Shown here: positions 43,763-54,026 of the stretch, piece by piece
How positions within the stretch are numbered: position 1 is the stretch's first letter
How the letters are laid out: each line of letters begins with the position of its first letter
Assembly: GCA_030550175.1 (NCBI GenBank)
Contig: JAUQPW010000017.1
Span: 1-62,360, forward strand
DNA length: 62,360 nt
Source: a bacterium
GTDB lineage: Bacteria > Moduliflexota > Moduliflexia > Moduliflexales > JAUQPW01
Direction: 5' to 3'
The notes under the pieces: generated by a model
Told to the model about the DNA's origin: nothing
What the model saw: the letters and a program-made list of their open reading frames with translations, nothing else
Databases searched by the model: none
Program-made: the position numbers and the translations under genes

Positions 43763-44527
43763 ATGAAAAATACCACAAAAGAAAAGTTACGTCGGGGTGA
43801 AGTAGTTATCGGAGCAGTAATTGGAACCTGTAATCTGGATATTGTAGAGATCATGTCCAGGATGAACTTTGACTGGTTATGGTTTGATACGGAGCACTCA
43901 CCCCTTAATGCAGAATTACTTCAACCCATGCTTCAGGTAGCTCGAGGTGGACGATGTACCCCCATCGTCCGGGTAGCCTGGAATGATCAGGTCTTGATCA
44001 AGAAGGCTTTGGACGTAGGTGCCTATGGATTGATCATACCCTGGATAAACAATCGAGCACAGGCGGAAGCTGCCGTTCGGGCATCAAAATATCCTCCCCA
44101 GGGTCTTCGGGGATTCGGGCCCAGATGGGTCGCTACGTCTGGAGGAGATCGCTTAGAATATACCAAAACGGCTAACGATGAAATATTGATCATCGCTCAA
44201 ATCGAAACCCGAGAAGCTCTGGATAACCTCGAGGAAATTCTCACCACACCGGGTATAGATGCATACCTGATCGGTCCCAACGACCTGGCTGCGTCTTTAG
44301 GGCATTTAGGAGATATTCACCATCCTGAAGTAGAGAAAGCAATTGAAAATATTGTCGAAAGGGGGAAGAAAGTAGGCATACCCGGAGGTTTTGCCAGTGC
44401 TCCTGTGGAAGAGTGCAAACAACGCATCGCACAGGGGTTCCAGATCATCACCCTGGGAAGTGATCTCGACTTTCTCCAGAGAGGTGCCCAGGATACCTTT
44501 GAAAAACTAGGTCGGAGGATGCGATAA
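43763..44527 (+). CDS. HpcH/HpaI-family aldolase
   Basis: The 254-residue protein is a class II aldolase of the HpaI/GarL type: FDWLWFDTEHSPLN (catalytic His and metal site), VRVAWNDQVLIKKALDVGAYGLIIPWI, IAQIETREAL with the metal Glu, and LIGPNDLAASLG. These enzymes split 2-oxo-acid aldols to pyruvate and an aldehyde. The next gene, on the other strand, is an enolase-superfamily enzyme, so sugar-acid catabolism is a fair guess. No Shine-Dalgarno sequence is visible; a repeat array abuts the ATG. Confidence 0.85.
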   Translation: MKNTTKEKLRRGEVVIGAVIGTCNLDIVEIMSRMNFDWLWFDTEHSPLNAELLQPMLQVARGGRCTPIVRVAWNDQVLIKKALDVGAYGLIIPWINNRAQAEAAVRASKYPPQGLRGFGPRWVATSGGDRLEYTKTANDEILIIAQIETREALDNLEEILTTPGIDAYLIGPNDLAASLGHLGDIHHPEVEKAIENIVERGKKVGIPGGFASAPVEECKQRIAQGFQIITLGSDLDFLQRGAQDTFEKLGRRMR

Positions 44528-44649
44528 GGTTTATCTTATCTATCCCTTAACTTCCGGTTTCCATACCCGGTCTTACAGGTACTCGGTTAGGGAAAAATCC
44601 TTTTATAATTTTTAAGGGCAGTAAATTAAAAATCAACACTCCCGGATAT

Positions 44650-45825
44650 TTAAAGGGTAGGGGTTCGATAAAGCACCCTTCCTTTTGCCTTAATCTCTAC
44701 ATCCACGAGATATTTTCGGATCGTATGGAGATCGGGCATGATACCCAACCCGGGTGCATCGGGGAGATGAATTTGCCCGTTGGAATCAGGGAGTATTTTC
44801 GTAGGGGTAAGCTCAACTGCCAGGGATTTCGGCTCGACCGGGTACTCGCAGAGGTTATCTTCTTTTAATCCGGCATAGGGTTGCAAAGAAGCACTGAGGG
44901 CCAGATGAGTGGTAAAGGTATGATTAACATAGGTGACTCCGTTTGCATGGGCATAATCTGCAATTTGCTTTGAAGTCGTAATGCCTCCTGCCCGACCTGT
45001 ATCAATTTGTATAAAGCCAATTCCTGCGTAATCGATCATCTGTTGGGCCATGTAGTAGTTATGGCAACCTTCACCACCGGCCAGTTTAACACTTCCGGAT
45101 AAAGTCGATAGTTTCTTGTAGGATTTTAAAGCCCCGGAAACAAAAGGTTCCTCCAGCCAGAGCACCTGGCAGTCTTGTAACACCCGCAAGCGGAGGCTTG
45201 CAGCCCCCACATCATCGACCCAAACCGTTCCTGCATCGATCATTAAAATTCCATCTTTGCCCAGACCTTCTCGTGCCGCATGGACCTGATCCTCATCCAT
45301 CTTGACAGTTCCCTTACCGAAAGGTCCCCACCCGAACTTGGTTGCCCGGTATCCCTGACGCCGTACCTGTTGTGCCTTCTGAAAAGTTTCCTGGGGAGTA
45401 TCTCCGAAAAGTTGCGAAGCATAAGGGATTTTGGAATAAGCTCTTGGATATCCCAGTAGGTTATAAATGGGAAGTTCCATTTTTTTTCCCAGGAGGTCCC
45501 ACAAGGCAATATCAATCCCAGAAAGAGTATGATCCGCCTGTAAAAGATCCAGGCTATTGGCCCGAACCAGGTTTCCAATTCGGGCAATATCTTCCACACT
45601 TTCTAAGTTTTGACCCAGCACCGAATCCTGAACCGGTTTGCAAGCACTATGGGACATAGGGCAAACTAAACTTGCAATGGATACCAAAGGAGAGGCCTCA
45701 CACTCTCCCCAACCCTCGTAATTACCTGCACGTATACGCACCAATAAGGCGTCTTGACTTCCATCTCCTATATCCAGGATTTCCGGCATCGATAGATAAA
45801 AAAAATCAATAGTCTCTATTTTCAT
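44650..45825 (-). CDS. Mandelate racemase/muconate lactonizing family enzyme
   Basis: The 391-residue protein is an enolase-superfamily member. The lid domain occupies about residues 1-130. The barrel carries TKFGWGPFGKG at strand 2, metal ligands at LMIDAGTVW (Asp), WLEEPF (Glu) and LAGGEGC (Glu), and YVNHTFTTHLALSAS with a candidate catalytic His. This set fits acid-sugar dehydratases or racemases, which abstract a proton next to a carboxylate. It is convergent with the HpaI aldolase gene; together they could process a sugar acid to pyruvate and an aldehyde. Confidence 0.85.
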   Translation of the reverse strand: MKIETIDFFYLSMPEILDIGDGSQDALLVRIRAGNYEGWGECEASPLVSIASLVCPMSHSACKPVQDSVLGQNLESVEDIARIGNLVRANSLDLLQADHTLSGIDIALWDLLGKKMELPIYNLLGYPRAYSKIPYASQLFGDTPQETFQKAQQVRRQGYRATKFGWGPFGKGTVKMDEDQVHAAREGLGKDGILMIDAGTVWVDDVGAASLRLRVLQDCQVLWLEEPFVSGALKSYKKLSTLSGSVKLAGGEGCHNYYMAQQMIDYAGIGFIQIDTGRAGGITTSKQIADYAHANGVTYVNHTFTTHLALSASLQPYAGLKEDNLCEYPVEPKSLAVELTPTKILPDSNGQIHLPDAPGLGIMPDLHTIRKYLVDVEIKAKGRVLYRTPTL

Positions 45826-45915
45826 GATTTCCCTCCCTCGATTTCTATTTTGCAGTTTTTAGCTCTTGCAATGAATGGGGTCGATAGAGTCTAGAAGATA
45901 GGGACTTCCCCGATT

Positions 45916-47002
45916 TTATTCTCTTCGTTGAATACCTAATATTTGTCGTAGAGTTGGAATATCTACAGGTTTGGTAAAGTGTTGATCGATCCAACCTCTT
46001 GGGAATATTGCTGGTCTTTCTCCTGCCCATATCCTGTCAGTGCAATAAGGAGGGTTTTGGATAGGCGAGGTTCCTGGCGGAGCCGCTGAGCGACCTCATA
46101 GCCATCCATCCCAGGCAAGCCAATGTCCAGTAATATAATATCCGGCAGGTAAGTCGGTGCTGCCTCTATAGCCGATGGACCATCGTAGGTCGTGTATACT
46201 TCATGTCCCCACAGTTTTATCAACTCACTTAAAGTCGTTGCTGCATCCATATTATCATCGACCACCAGAACACGATAGGTAATATCCAGAACCTCAGGTT
46301 TCAGGTCTACGGAGCCAGAGTTCAACGTTCTGTGTCCGGTTTCAGCTAACACTGGCAAACGTACCACGAATTCACTTCCCCGGCCTAAACCTTCACTGAA
46401 GGCCGATACACTTCCACCGTGCATCTGTACCAAGCTCTGTACCAGGGTAAGTCCGATACCCAGGTCGCCTTGTGAGCGATCCAGAGATTGACTTGCCTGG
46501 GTAAACAGATCGAAGATCCGGAGTAGCATCTCTGGAGGAATACCTATGCCGGTATCGCGTATATGGATCACAGCTTCTTCTCCTTCTTGAGTACAGGTCA
46601 GCCAGATATGACCGCCGGGTTCTGTATATTTGGCAGCATTATTGAGCAAATTAACGCCGTTCCCAGTGAAAACCGTTCGGTCAGTTTTCCTTCTTCACCG
46701 ATAATCTTGCTTACTCAGACAATCTCGTTGGCCATATTCTCATTCAGGCTGATGACTTCATTGAAGGCTTCTGCGATCTCACCCATAAGGCCATCTTTCT
46801 CGACTTCCAGGCGAATGGAAAAATCACCTTGCTTGGCAGTCCTTAGAGCATCTAACAGTAACCTTAGTGCGGTCTCGTCCTCGTTACTTCTATAGGTACT
46901 TGTTTCGACTTCTCCAGAATCATTTCCCTGTTGACCACCGGTTTGTCGACTTTGAAAAAAAACTAAACGGTCGGGCTTGCGGGGTTTTCTTATGCCGTCC
47001 AT
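45916..47002 (-). pseudogene. Decayed hybrid histidine kinase (HAMP, ATPase, receiver)
   Basis: The first piece (from ATG 47002) holds a HAMP-type repeat (GDFSIRLEVEKDGLMGEIAEAFN) and stops at a TGA near 46718. The sequence goes on in another frame (SKIIGEEGKLTERFSLG), then jumps directly to a kinase ATPase domain (LLNNAAKYT, DTGIGIPP, GDLGIGL) in a third. The HAMP repeats and the phospho-accepting His domain that should lie between are missing. The receiver (VLVVDDN, DIILLDIGLPG) loses frame at GQEKDQQYSQEVG; its TKPVDIPTLRQILG end is readable in a shifted frame to 45916. At least three frame breaks plus an internal deletion mark a dead gene. Confidence 0.8.
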
Positions 47003-47004
47003 GT

Positions 47005-47655
47005 TTACTTCCTCCTTTTAGTCTGGATACTGATATTCCTAGCAATTTCTGCATAAGCCTTCCCAACCTTACTTTTCGGTGCATAGTGAGATATAGGTAT
47101 CCCTTCACGTTGAGCCTAGAAGACTTCCGCAGAATCCGGAACAATAAATACCGTATGAAACATTTCTCGAAGCCTTGCTTCCACTTCCTGGGATGGGGTA
47201 CGTTGACGACGTATCCTTGAAAATAGGGTAGATTTGACATATCGGACTAAAATTGCGATGATTTGGTCGAAGGAATGCCCCGTCATTTGTTTGATATCTT
47301 GAAAAGATCTTTTGAGATTATCTAAAGCTTCTAGAGAGAAAATACTGGGATCTAAAGGTACAATTACCTGGTTAGCGGCACAGAGTCCATTTAAGGCCAG
47401 AAGACCCCAACTCGGCGGTGAGTCAATAAGTATATAGTCATACATTAATCTGACGATCTCCAGAATTCGGTCCAAAATGACCGTTTTATCTTTAACATCT
47501 TGCATAACAACTTCTGCCACCGTCAGATCCAATTCGGAGGGTACAAGATGTAAGTTTTCTATGCCCGTCTCAACTATAACCTGCGTAATGAGCATCCCCT
47601 CAGGCCAGACACACTGATCTAAGATTACATCGTAGATAGAGTATTGTAGAGAGTT
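47005..47655 (-). pseudogene. Decayed ParA-family ATPase
   Basis: The readable part matches the middle and end of ParA/Soj proteins: VETGIENLHLVPSELDL, YDYILIDSPPSWGLLALNGL, NQVIVPLDPSIFSLEAL and IPISHYAPKSKVGKAYAEIA. The P-loop half is absent: the frame is closed by a TAA at 47656-47658 and no start codon precedes the remaining domain except internal ATGs. A TAG at 47116-47118 interrupts DSAEVF(stop)AQREG, probably from a CAG codon. Its stop is two bases before the histidine kinase relic, so both once formed an operon. Confidence 0.75.
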
Positions 47656-48194
47656 TTAAAGGAAATTTCCTGATTCCAATTGGAATTACATTCCTATAAG
47701 AAACTGAATCCTTTTATGTGAAAATCTTGTTAAATTTTCCTAATAACTTGTTATCGAAAAGTTATTGACAGTCTAGTTAACTTCTCAGAAATCGAAAATG
47801 AAATCAAAAAAGTACTGAGCCGAGGTAAAGAACCAGGTAAAAGGGAGTCCAAATAATTCTGTTTTTCCAATTTTCCAGAATCCCCACCCATTCCCAACCT
47901 ACTCTCCCATTCTCCCTCCGGGAATATGAAGAAGATCATGGCCCTCACTGTTTGGCTGACCGCCACCCGGGAGGCCCTACCATCTCCTACTGATTCCAGG
48001 CCAGAATGACCCTCCTTAATCTTCCAGCGTCGTGTGGGCACTGGTTCTCATGGAAATAATCGGGTCTTTTCTTATTTTCTCCTGCATTTTTTTCTTGACG
48101 CACGGATCGGTTTGCATTTATATGATGGGACTCGTAGTGGGCTTTGGAGTCTTATCCTACACTGTTCAACCTTATGTTGAGGCTCAGAAGAAAT
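47656..48194. other. Intergenic region upstream of the transglycosylase
   Basis: About 540 bases with no convincing gene. A minus-strand frame at 47751-48041 has no recognisable family. Part of it (about 47865-47925) shows pyrimidine-rich 7-base units like the arrays elsewhere. A promoter candidate lies at 48095. Confidence 0.4.
48095..48124 (+). promoter_or_regulatory. Candidate promoter of the transglycosylase gene
   Basis: TTGACG at 48095-48100 and TATATG at 48119-48124 are 18 bases apart, in the TTTCTTGAC context seen elsewhere in the window. The start codon at 48195 is about 70 bases downstream. Confidence 0.4.
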
Positions 48195-49061
48195 ATGATA
48201 AATTATTTTTCTCTCTGCAAGTATGGATCAGGACTTTGTATTTTTTTCTTTTTAATTCTTATCTCTACCGAAGCTTGGGGAGAAATCTATCAATATATCG
48301 ATAAAAACGGCGTGCTCACCTTTACAGATACTCCTCCTCGAAATGTATCTTACAAGGTAAAGATCTATGGCAAATCCTCTTCCCAGGTTCGGAGTAATAA
48401 AAAGAAAACCCCACCAAGGATTTTCATCTCGCAGTCTGCCTTAGGGAAAAACCAGGGATCCGACTTTATTTTACCCAAAGATCCCTTCAAACCTCTGGTT
48501 TTGACGTCTGTTTCAGAGAAAAGCATGATTCAGCTTTCGAAACCTCCATCTATTGGTCCTATACGTTCAGATGAGAGCAGACCTATCCCTTCGCTTTATA
48601 AAGAGCACATAGAAGAAATGGCTCAAAAATACAAGATTAATCCAGACCTGGTGAAGGCGATCATTAAAGTAGAATCCAATTACAATCCAAAAGCCGTTTC
48701 TCCCAAAGGGGCTCAAGGTCTTATGCAATTAATGCCTGAAACGGCCAAACGGTTTGGTGTTAACGATCCTTTGGATCCCCATGAAAATATTGCGGGAGGG
48801 ATCAAATATCTTCGATTTCTGTGGGACCTTTTTGGAGGAGATTTAAAGCTGGTGTTGGCCGGTTACAACGCAGGAGAGCAAAGGGTTGTACAATATGGTA
48901 ATAATGTTCCTCCTATTACGGAAACTCAAAACTATGTTCAGAAGGTTCTAAGTTTATCGGGTCTTTCCTCAACCTTTGCTCAATTTTCAGAACCTATTTA
49001 TCGATTCATCGATAAAAACGGTGTCCTAACCTTCACAAATATTCCAAGATTGAAGAATTGA
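48195..49061 (+). CDS. Lytic transglycosylase with DUF4124 motifs
   Basis: The product (288 residues from ATG 48195) has a signal peptide (LCIFFFLILISTEAWG), a DUF4124 motif (IYQYIDKNGVLTFTDTPP), a low-complexity stretch and an SLT domain: LVKAIIKVESNYNPKAVSPKGAQGLMQLMPETA with the catalytic Glu in KVESNY, and LAGYNAGEQRVVQYG. It cleaves peptidoglycan glycan strands in the periplasm. A second copy of the DUF4124 motif (IYRFIDKNGVLTFTNIP) closes the protein, which is unusual. ATG 48195 follows AGAAG and gives a clean signal peptide; ATG 48144 is the alternative. Confidence 0.82.
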   Translation: MINYFSLCKYGSGLCIFFFLILISTEAWGEIYQYIDKNGVLTFTDTPPRNVSYKVKIYGKSSSQVRSNKKKTPPRIFISQSALGKNQGSDFILPKDPFKPLVLTSVSEKSMIQLSKPPSIGPIRSDESRPIPSLYKEHIEEMAQKYKINPDLVKAIIKVESNYNPKAVSPKGAQGLMQLMPETAKRFGVNDPLDPHENIAGGIKYLRFLWDLFGGDLKLVLAGYNAGEQRVVQYGNNVPPITETQNYVQKVLSLSGLSSTFAQFSEPIYRFIDKNGVLTFTNIPRLKN

Positions 49062-49194
49062 TGGAATTGTGGAGGGGTTGGGTGACCTTACAGGTCGCCC
49101 TTCAACGGGACAACCGCCTAAGAGGCTCCTACCGATCAGGCCCCAGCTTCACAGGGCAAGGTTTAAGACCTGATCTTTTTATCTTCTGCCTTCT

Positions 49195-50544
49195 TTACTG
49201 ATATTTTTTAATCTTCCGATGGAGTGTCCTCAATCCAATTTTTAGAAGTTTTGCGGCTCTGGTCTTATTCCCGTTGACATAGGCCAGGGTCTTTTGAATG
49301 ACTTCTTTTTCTATTTCATCTAAAGGGGTTCCAATTTTGAAACTCATTTCAGGTTCCGGATGGATGGCTTCCAAGATGTAGGGAGGAAGATCTTCCACGC
49401 GAATATATTCTCCACGGGAAGTAACTACCAGGCTTTCGATGCAGTTTTTCAATTCCCGTACGTTTCCGGGCCAATGATAATTTTGGAGCAGGGTAAGGGC
49501 TTTAGGTTCAATACCGCGAACGGCTCTATTATTTTCCTGATTAAACTCTTCAATAAATTTCTGCACAAGTAACGGAATATCTTCTCTTCTCTCTCTAAGC
49601 GGAGGTAAATAAAGGGTAATGACTTTAAGTCGGTAATAGAGATCTTCCCGAAATGTTTTTTGTCGCACGGCTTCTTCCAGATTCGTATTGGTAGCGGCAA
49701 TAATATTTACATCCACCCGAATCGTTTTGGTACCGCCTACCCGCATAAATTCTTTTTGTTCCAGAACTCGAAGCAATTTAACCTGGGTCGAAAGGCTCAT
49801 CTCACCGATTTCATCTAAGAAGAGAGTTCCGCCGTTGGCCAGTTCGAACATGCCTTTTCGGACACTCAAGGCCCCTGTAAATGCCCCCCTTTCATGTCCA
49901 AAAAGCTCACTTTCAATGATTCCTTCTGGAATCGCGCCACAATTCAAGGCAATAAAAGGTTTATCTCGATGGGCACTGTTATGGTGGATGGCCCGGGCTA
50001 TCAATTCTTTTCCGGTACCACTCTCACCCTGGATTAGAATGGTACTTCTGGTTAAACTGATGCGGGCAATGGTATCACAGATCCGCTGCATGGCCTCAGA
50101 GTTTCGGACAATATTTTCAAATGCGTATTTTTTATCCAGCCGTTTCCAGAGCTCGACCACCTCGGTGAGCATTTGTTGTTGATCCAGAGCTCTTTTGATA
50201 AGTACCTGAAGTTCATAGAAGTTTATCGGCTTTATCAGGTAGCCATAGGCCCCCTTTTGCATGGCTTTAACGGCCAGCTTTACCTCCCCCGGTTCTATTA
50301 CGATAATCAGAGGGGTATTCGAACTCCGAAGTTTAGCAGCCTTTAAAATCTCAAAACCATCCCCATCTGACATTTTTAAATCGACTATAATGACCTCAAA
50401 TAAGTTCTGTTCGATTAAATCCAAAGCCAGTGGACCCTTATCGGCGAAAACTACTTTATATCCAGGTTTCTGTAGCGCTTTACCGGCCAGATGAAGGGTC
50501 TGATGATCGTCACTGATGACCAGGATTTCTTTAGTTTGACCCAT
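49195..50544 (-). CDS. NtrC-family sigma54-dependent response regulator
   Basis: The 449-residue protein has a receiver domain with phospho-acceptor Asp55 (VIIVDLKMSD), an AAA+ domain with Walker A GESGTGKE (173-180) and the sigma54-contacting GAFTGA (220-225), and a Fis-type helix-turn-helix at the end (NKTRAAKLLKIGLRTLHRKI). It activates transcription from sigma54 promoters after phosphorylation. No intact cognate kinase is adjacent; the decayed hybrid kinase is 2 kb away. It follows the phosphodiester glycosidase gene through a repeat array that reaches its start codon. Confidence 0.92.
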   Translation of the reverse strand: MGQTKEILVISDDHQTLHLAGKALQKPGYKVVFADKGPLALDLIEQNLFEVIIVDLKMSDGDGFEILKAAKLRSSNTPLIIVIEPGEVKLAVKAMQKGAYGYLIKPINFYELQVLIKRALDQQQMLTEVVELWKRLDKKYAFENIVRNSEAMQRICDTIARISLTRSTILIQGESGTGKELIARAIHHNSAHRDKPFIALNCGAIPEGIIESELFGHERGAFTGALSVRKGMFELANGGTLFLDEIGEMSLSTQVKLLRVLEQKEFMRVGGTKTIRVDVNIIAATNTNLEEAVRQKTFREDLYYRLKVITLYLPPLRERREDIPLLVQKFIEEFNQENNRAVRGIEPKALTLLQNYHWPGNVRELKNCIESLVVTSRGEYIRVEDLPPYILEAIHPEPEMSFKIGTPLDEIEKEVIQKTLAYVNGNKTRAAKLLKIGLRTLHRKIKKYQ

Positions 50545-50640
50545 AATTCAGAAGCAAGAAGTAGGAAGCAAGAAAAGGATTTCTTGCCTTTTACCCCTTA
50601 CCACTTGTCTCTTACTTCTTGCCCCCTGTCTCTTACTACT
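50545..50640. repeat. Inverted heptad repeat array filling an intercistronic gap
   Basis: Purine-rich units (GAAGCAA, GAAGTAG, GAAGCAA, GAAAAGG) at 50550-50578 face pyrimidine-rich units (CTTGCCT, TTTACCC, CTTACCA, CTTGTCT, CTTACTT, CTTGCCC) at 50583-50640. The array spans the whole gap, from the stop codon of the glycosidase gene to the ATG of the regulator gene. Confidence 0.8.
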
Positions 50641-51412
50641 GAACAAAAACTCCTATGGCATTGGGAACTTCCCATCCTCCTTCCACCGAGTCTTCAAATC
50701 CATTATAGTTGAGATAAAACTGACTCGAAGGACCTCCATCTAAATTAAGGGCAGATTCGCATCCCAATCCACCTTCTGAAAAGGATAACCTCATAATTTT
50801 GGCTAAATCATCTGCATAGACCACGGACGCATCGGATACTACAAAAATAAGCTTTTTATCTTTAGTAATTCCAAGGGCAGATCGCCGGGAAACCTGATTT
50901 TTTAACTTGACAACCTTTCCATTAACCACCAGTCGAGGTCCCACCTGAAGCGCCTGGGAAATGTGGGGATTATAACGATAATCTCGGGTATGGATAATTT
51001 TTGGCTCTCCTTTCTCGATCAGAAATATCCCCCAATCGGCCCTGGACATCTGATTAAGAACCACGTTGTTCTGGATAATAAGACCCACAGGTTCGTAGTT
51101 GGAAAGGAAAAAACCCCCATTGATGGCAGCTATCGCCCCACTCTTCCTGGAAAATTCCTTTGCACTTAGCTTTTTCTCATTATAATCTTTACTTTGAATA
51201 ATCCGAACGGGATACTGATAAGGATCTACCTTCAGGACCTTCAACCGGATATCGGTCCGATACAACCCTGTACGAAACTCCATAATTCCGTATTCAAGGC
51301 CTGAATCCAGAACTTTCCAACTCAAGGATTGGGGAACTGAACGGGAACTCTGGGGTAAAAAGAGTACAAGGGTGAAGGCCGTTATAATCAATACTCTGGG
51401 AAGGAGTTTCAT
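50636..51412 (-). CDS. Exported phosphodiester glycosidase-like (NAGPA) protein
   Basis: The 258-residue protein has a signal peptide and a NAGPA-type domain: [23 protein letters not shown] near residue 90, [11 protein letters not shown] near 165, and [17 protein letters not shown] with the conserved NLDGG near the end. Relatives remove GlcNAc from phosphodiesters or act on exopolysaccharide; it should work outside the cytoplasm. It starts inside the ATGA overlap with ndk, so the two are translationally coupled. Confidence 0.85.
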   Translation of the reverse strand: MKLLPRVLIITAFTLVLFLPQSSRSVPQSLSWKVLDSGLEYGIMEFRTGLYRTDIRLKVLKVDPYQYPVRIIQSKDYNEKKLSAKEFSRKSGAIAAINGGFFLSNYEPVGLIIQNNVVLNQMSRADWGIFLIEKGEPKIIHTRDYRYNPHISQALQVGPRLVVNGKVVKLKNQVSRRSALGITKDKKLIFVVSDASVVYADDLAKIMRLSFSEGGLGCESALNLDGGPSSQFYLNYNGFEDSVEGGWEVPNAIGVFVQ

Positions 51413-51843
51413 GGATTTGATCTCTGGTACGAATGGAGTTCCAGGGAGCTAAAAAAATAGGGAATTTCTATTGCTGCCGAATCCGGAGAATCTGAACCGT
51501 GGACCGAGTTCTTTTCCACATCCAGGGCAAAATCCTTCCGGATGGTTCCTTCGGCCGCATGTGCAGGATTCGTCGCTCCCATCAGCTCTCGAACTCTGGT
51601 TATCGCCTCGGGACCCTCTAAAACCATGGGAACAATGGGCGATGAAGACATAAATGTAGTCAGACTATCAAAAAATGGACGTCCTCGATGAACTTGATAG
51701 AATCCCTCGGCTTCTGCTTTCGTAAGGTGAACCATTTTCATGGCCAGGACCTTAAGTCCCTTTTCTTCAAATCGGGCTATAATTTTACCTATCAGACCTC
51801 TTTCCACCGCATCGGGTTTAATAATAACAAGGGTTCGTTCCAT
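51409..51843 (-). CDS. ndk: Nucleoside diphosphate kinase
   Basis: The product (144 residues from ATG 51843) is a typical [25 protein letters not shown] at the start, [17 protein letters not shown] near 89 and NSVHGSDS with the phosphorylated His115. It keeps NTP and dNTP pools in balance. An earlier ATG at 51912 would add 23 residues without family support and overlaps the sucD stop. The order sucC, sucD, ndk is a familiar one, since succinyl-CoA synthetase makes the NTP that Ndk exchanges. Confidence 0.95.
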   Translation of the reverse strand: MERTLVIIKPDAVERGLIGKIIARFEEKGLKVLAMKMVHLTKAEAEGFYQVHRGRPFFDSLTTFMSSSPIVPMVLEGPEAITRVRELMGATNPAHAAEGTIRKDFALDVEKNSVHGSDSPDSAAIEIPYFFSSLELHSYQRSNP

Positions 51844-51908
51844 GGACTCTACGACAAAAACACCCGGGTAAAAGACGAGGGGAAAAACCCTTTCTACCTT
51901 TTCGCCTT

Positions 51909-52790
51909 TCACCCTTCGTTGGATTTAACAATTGCAGCTACCGTATCTCCTATCTCTGCAGGGCTCTTACAGATAATTACACCGGCCTTCTCGAGGGCTG
52001 CAAATTTCTCGGCAGCCGTTCCCTTTCCCCCGGCTATAATCGCACCGGCATGGCCCATTCTTCGGCCAGGAGGTGCAGTCTGACCCGCAATAAATCCAAT
52101 GACAGGTTTAGTTACCTTTTGTTTAATATATTCAGCGGCTTCTTCTTCAGCAGTTCCGCCGATTTCACCAATTAAAACTACCGCTTTGGTCTCTGGATCT
52201 TCTTCGAAGAGCTTTAAGCAGTCGATAAAATGGGTTCCGATAATGGGGTCCCCTCCAATTCCAATACAGGTCGATTGACCCAGGTTTTTTTTGGTTAATT
52301 GCCCTACCGCTTCGTAGGTGAGCGTACCACTTCTCGAAATAACACCAATAGGACCGGGTTTGTGAATGTGCCCCGGCATAATGCCGATTTTACATTTTCC
52401 AGGCGAAATGATTCCCGGGCAGTTAGGCCCGATTAACCGGGTTTTCTTCCCCTCTAGATAGCGACAGACCCTTACCATATCCAGAACCGGAATTCCTTCT
52501 GTTATACAAACTACCAGGTCTAATTCAGCATCGGCAGCCTCCATAATCGCATCGGCAGCAAAAGGAGGTGGAACAAAAATGACCGAGGCCTTGGCTCCGG
52601 TTTTTTCAACCGCTTCCTCAACGGTATGGTACACGGGTATACCGTCAACCTGTTCTCCCCCCTTTCCTGGAGTTACACCTGCCACCACTTTGGTTCCATA
52701 AGCTACCGCCTGCCGGGTGTGAAAAGTCCCCTCCCGTCCTGTAATTCCCTGAACGATCACCCGCGTATGCTCGTCTACAAGAATACTCAT
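51909..52790 (-). CDS. sucD: Succinyl-CoA ligase alpha subunit
   Basis: The 293-residue protein has the CoA-binding Rossmann domain ([23 protein letters not shown]) and the ligase domain with the phosphorylated His247 in [11 protein letters not shown]. With SucC it converts succinyl-CoA to succinate with formation of ATP or GTP in the citric acid cycle. Length and motifs are complete. The 75-base gap to sucC is filled by a repeat array that ends at the start codon, and no ribosome binding site stands out. Confidence 0.95.
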   Translation of the reverse strand: MSILVDEHTRVIVQGITGREGTFHTRQAVAYGTKVVAGVTPGKGGEQVDGIPVYHTVEEAVEKTGAKASVIFVPPPFAADAIMEAADAELDLVVCITEGIPVLDMVRVCRYLEGKKTRLIGPNCPGIISPGKCKIGIMPGHIHKPGPIGVISRSGTLTYEAVGQLTKKNLGQSTCIGIGGDPIIGTHFIDCLKLFEEDPETKAVVLIGEIGGTAEEEAAEYIKQKVTKPVIGFIAGQTAPPGRRMGHAGAIIAGGKGTAAEKFAALEKAGVIICKSPAEIGDTVAAIVKSNEG

Positions 52791-52865
52791 GATTCTGTCT
52801 ATTGTCTGGTTTCCGTAGTCTGTTGTAGGAAATTAAATTATAAACAACAAACCACGGATTGTCTT
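52791..52865. repeat. Heptad repeat array filling the sucC-sucD gap
   Basis: Read on the minus strand, units GACAATC, CGTGGTT, TGTTGTT are followed, after an A/T stretch, by CTACAAC, AGACTAC, GGAAACC, AGACAAT, AGACAGA, then the sucD ATG. The two parts are roughly complementary. The array begins directly after the sucC stop codon. Confidence 0.7.
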
Positions 52866-54026
52866 TTATTTTGCAACGGCTACCACCTTTTCTGCAGCAT
52901 CCTTCATCCCATCGGCGATGATAAAATTAAAACCCGATTCCTTTAAGATACGTTTGCCTTCTTCGACATTGGTCCCCTCCATGCGGATAACTACCGGAAC
53001 TTTTACATCGAGCTTAGACATCGCCTCTACAACCCCCGTCGCTAACCGATCACACCGCAAGATTCCTCCAAAAATATTAATGAGCACAGCCTTTACGTTG
53101 GGGTCCGAGATAAGAATTCGAAAGGCATTCTCGATCATTTCGGCGCTGGCTCCCCCCCCTACATCTAAAAAATTGGCCGGAGAGGCCCCCGCTAGCTGGA
53201 TAATATCCATGGTGGCCATGGCTAAACCGGCTCCATTTACCATACATCCAACAGTTCCATTCAGTTTTATATAATTCAGCCGATATTTATTGGCCTCCAC
53301 TTCGAGAGGATCTTCTTCATCTAAATCTCGAAGTTGGGCAATATCCCCATGGCGATATAAGGCATTATCATCAAAGTTTAGCTTGGCATCCAGGGCTATG
53401 ACCCGGTTATCGGTGGTGATCACCAATGGATTGATCTCTGCCAGGGAGCAATCCTTAGCTTCGAAGACGTCGTAGAGTTTAAGAATAAGATCAATAGCCG
53501 ATTTTGCTTGCTGAGGGGTTAATTGAAGCCGATAGGCCAGCTTTCTCGCCTGAAAAGGTTGCAGGCCTACAGCCGGATCGACCCATTCCTTCAAGATTTT
53601 CTCCGGGGCTTTTGCAGCAACCTCCTCGATCTCAACCCCTCCTTCAGTACTGGCCATAACCACAGGTCGGGACCTGGATCGATCGATGACCATTCCCAAA
53701 TAAAGCTCCCGGAGAATCGAGACCCCTTCCTCGACGAGAACCCTTTTCACTTCTTTTCCTTCCGGTCCGGTCTGGGGCGTTACCAGTTTTTTGCCCATCA
53801 TCTGCCGGGCCAAAGACTCGACTTCTTCAGGAGAATGGGCCAGCCGGATCCCCCCGGCTTTACCCCGCCCCCCTGCGTGAATCTGGGCTTTGAGGACTAT
53901 AGGACTGGTTCCTAACTTTTCGGCAACGGCCCTGGCCTCTAAAGGTGTATGGGCTACCCCTCCCCTCGGTACAGCCACCCCAAACTCTGCTAAAATCTGC
54001 TTCGCTTGATATTCGTGGATCTTCAT
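52866..54026 (-). CDS. sucC: Succinyl-CoA ligase beta subunit
   Basis: The 386-residue protein has the ATP-grasp start [36 protein letters not shown] with the nucleotide loop, EINPLVIT, the phosphate-binding [10 protein letters not shown] and [13 protein letters not shown] near residue 290. It is the nucleotide-binding subunit of succinyl-CoA synthetase. A stretch of clear GGAGACGAC-type ribosome-binding sequence precedes the ATG. It is the first gene of a minus-strand run sucC-sucD-ndk-glycosidase-regulator. Confidence 0.95.
   Translation of the reverse strand: MKIHEYQAKQILAEFGVAVPRGGVAHTPLEARAVAEKLGTSPIVLKAQIHAGGRGKAGGIRLAHSPEEVESLARQMMGKKLVTPQTGPEGKEVKRVLVEEGVSILRELYLGMVIDRSRSRPVVMASTEGGVEIEEVAAKAPEKILKEWVDPAVGLQPFQARKLAYRLQLTPQQAKSAIDLILKLYDVFEAKDCSLAEINPLVITTDNRVIALDAKLNFDDNALYRHGDIAQLRDLDEEDPLEVEANKYRLNYIKLNGTVGCMVNGAGLAMATMDIIQLAGASPANFLDVGGGASAEMIENAFRILISDPNVKAVLINIFGGILRCDRLATGVVEAMSKLDVKVPVVIRMEGTNVEEGKRILKESGFNFIIADGMKDAAEKVVAVAK

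Noticed and set aside
47751..48041. A 96-codon minus-strand frame
   Set aside because: No recognisable domain or ribosome binding site, and part of it lies in pyrimidine-rich repeats.
48032..48304. A 90-codon plus frame with hydrophobic stretches
   Set aside because: It overlaps the promoter and signal-peptide region of the transglycosylase in another frame.
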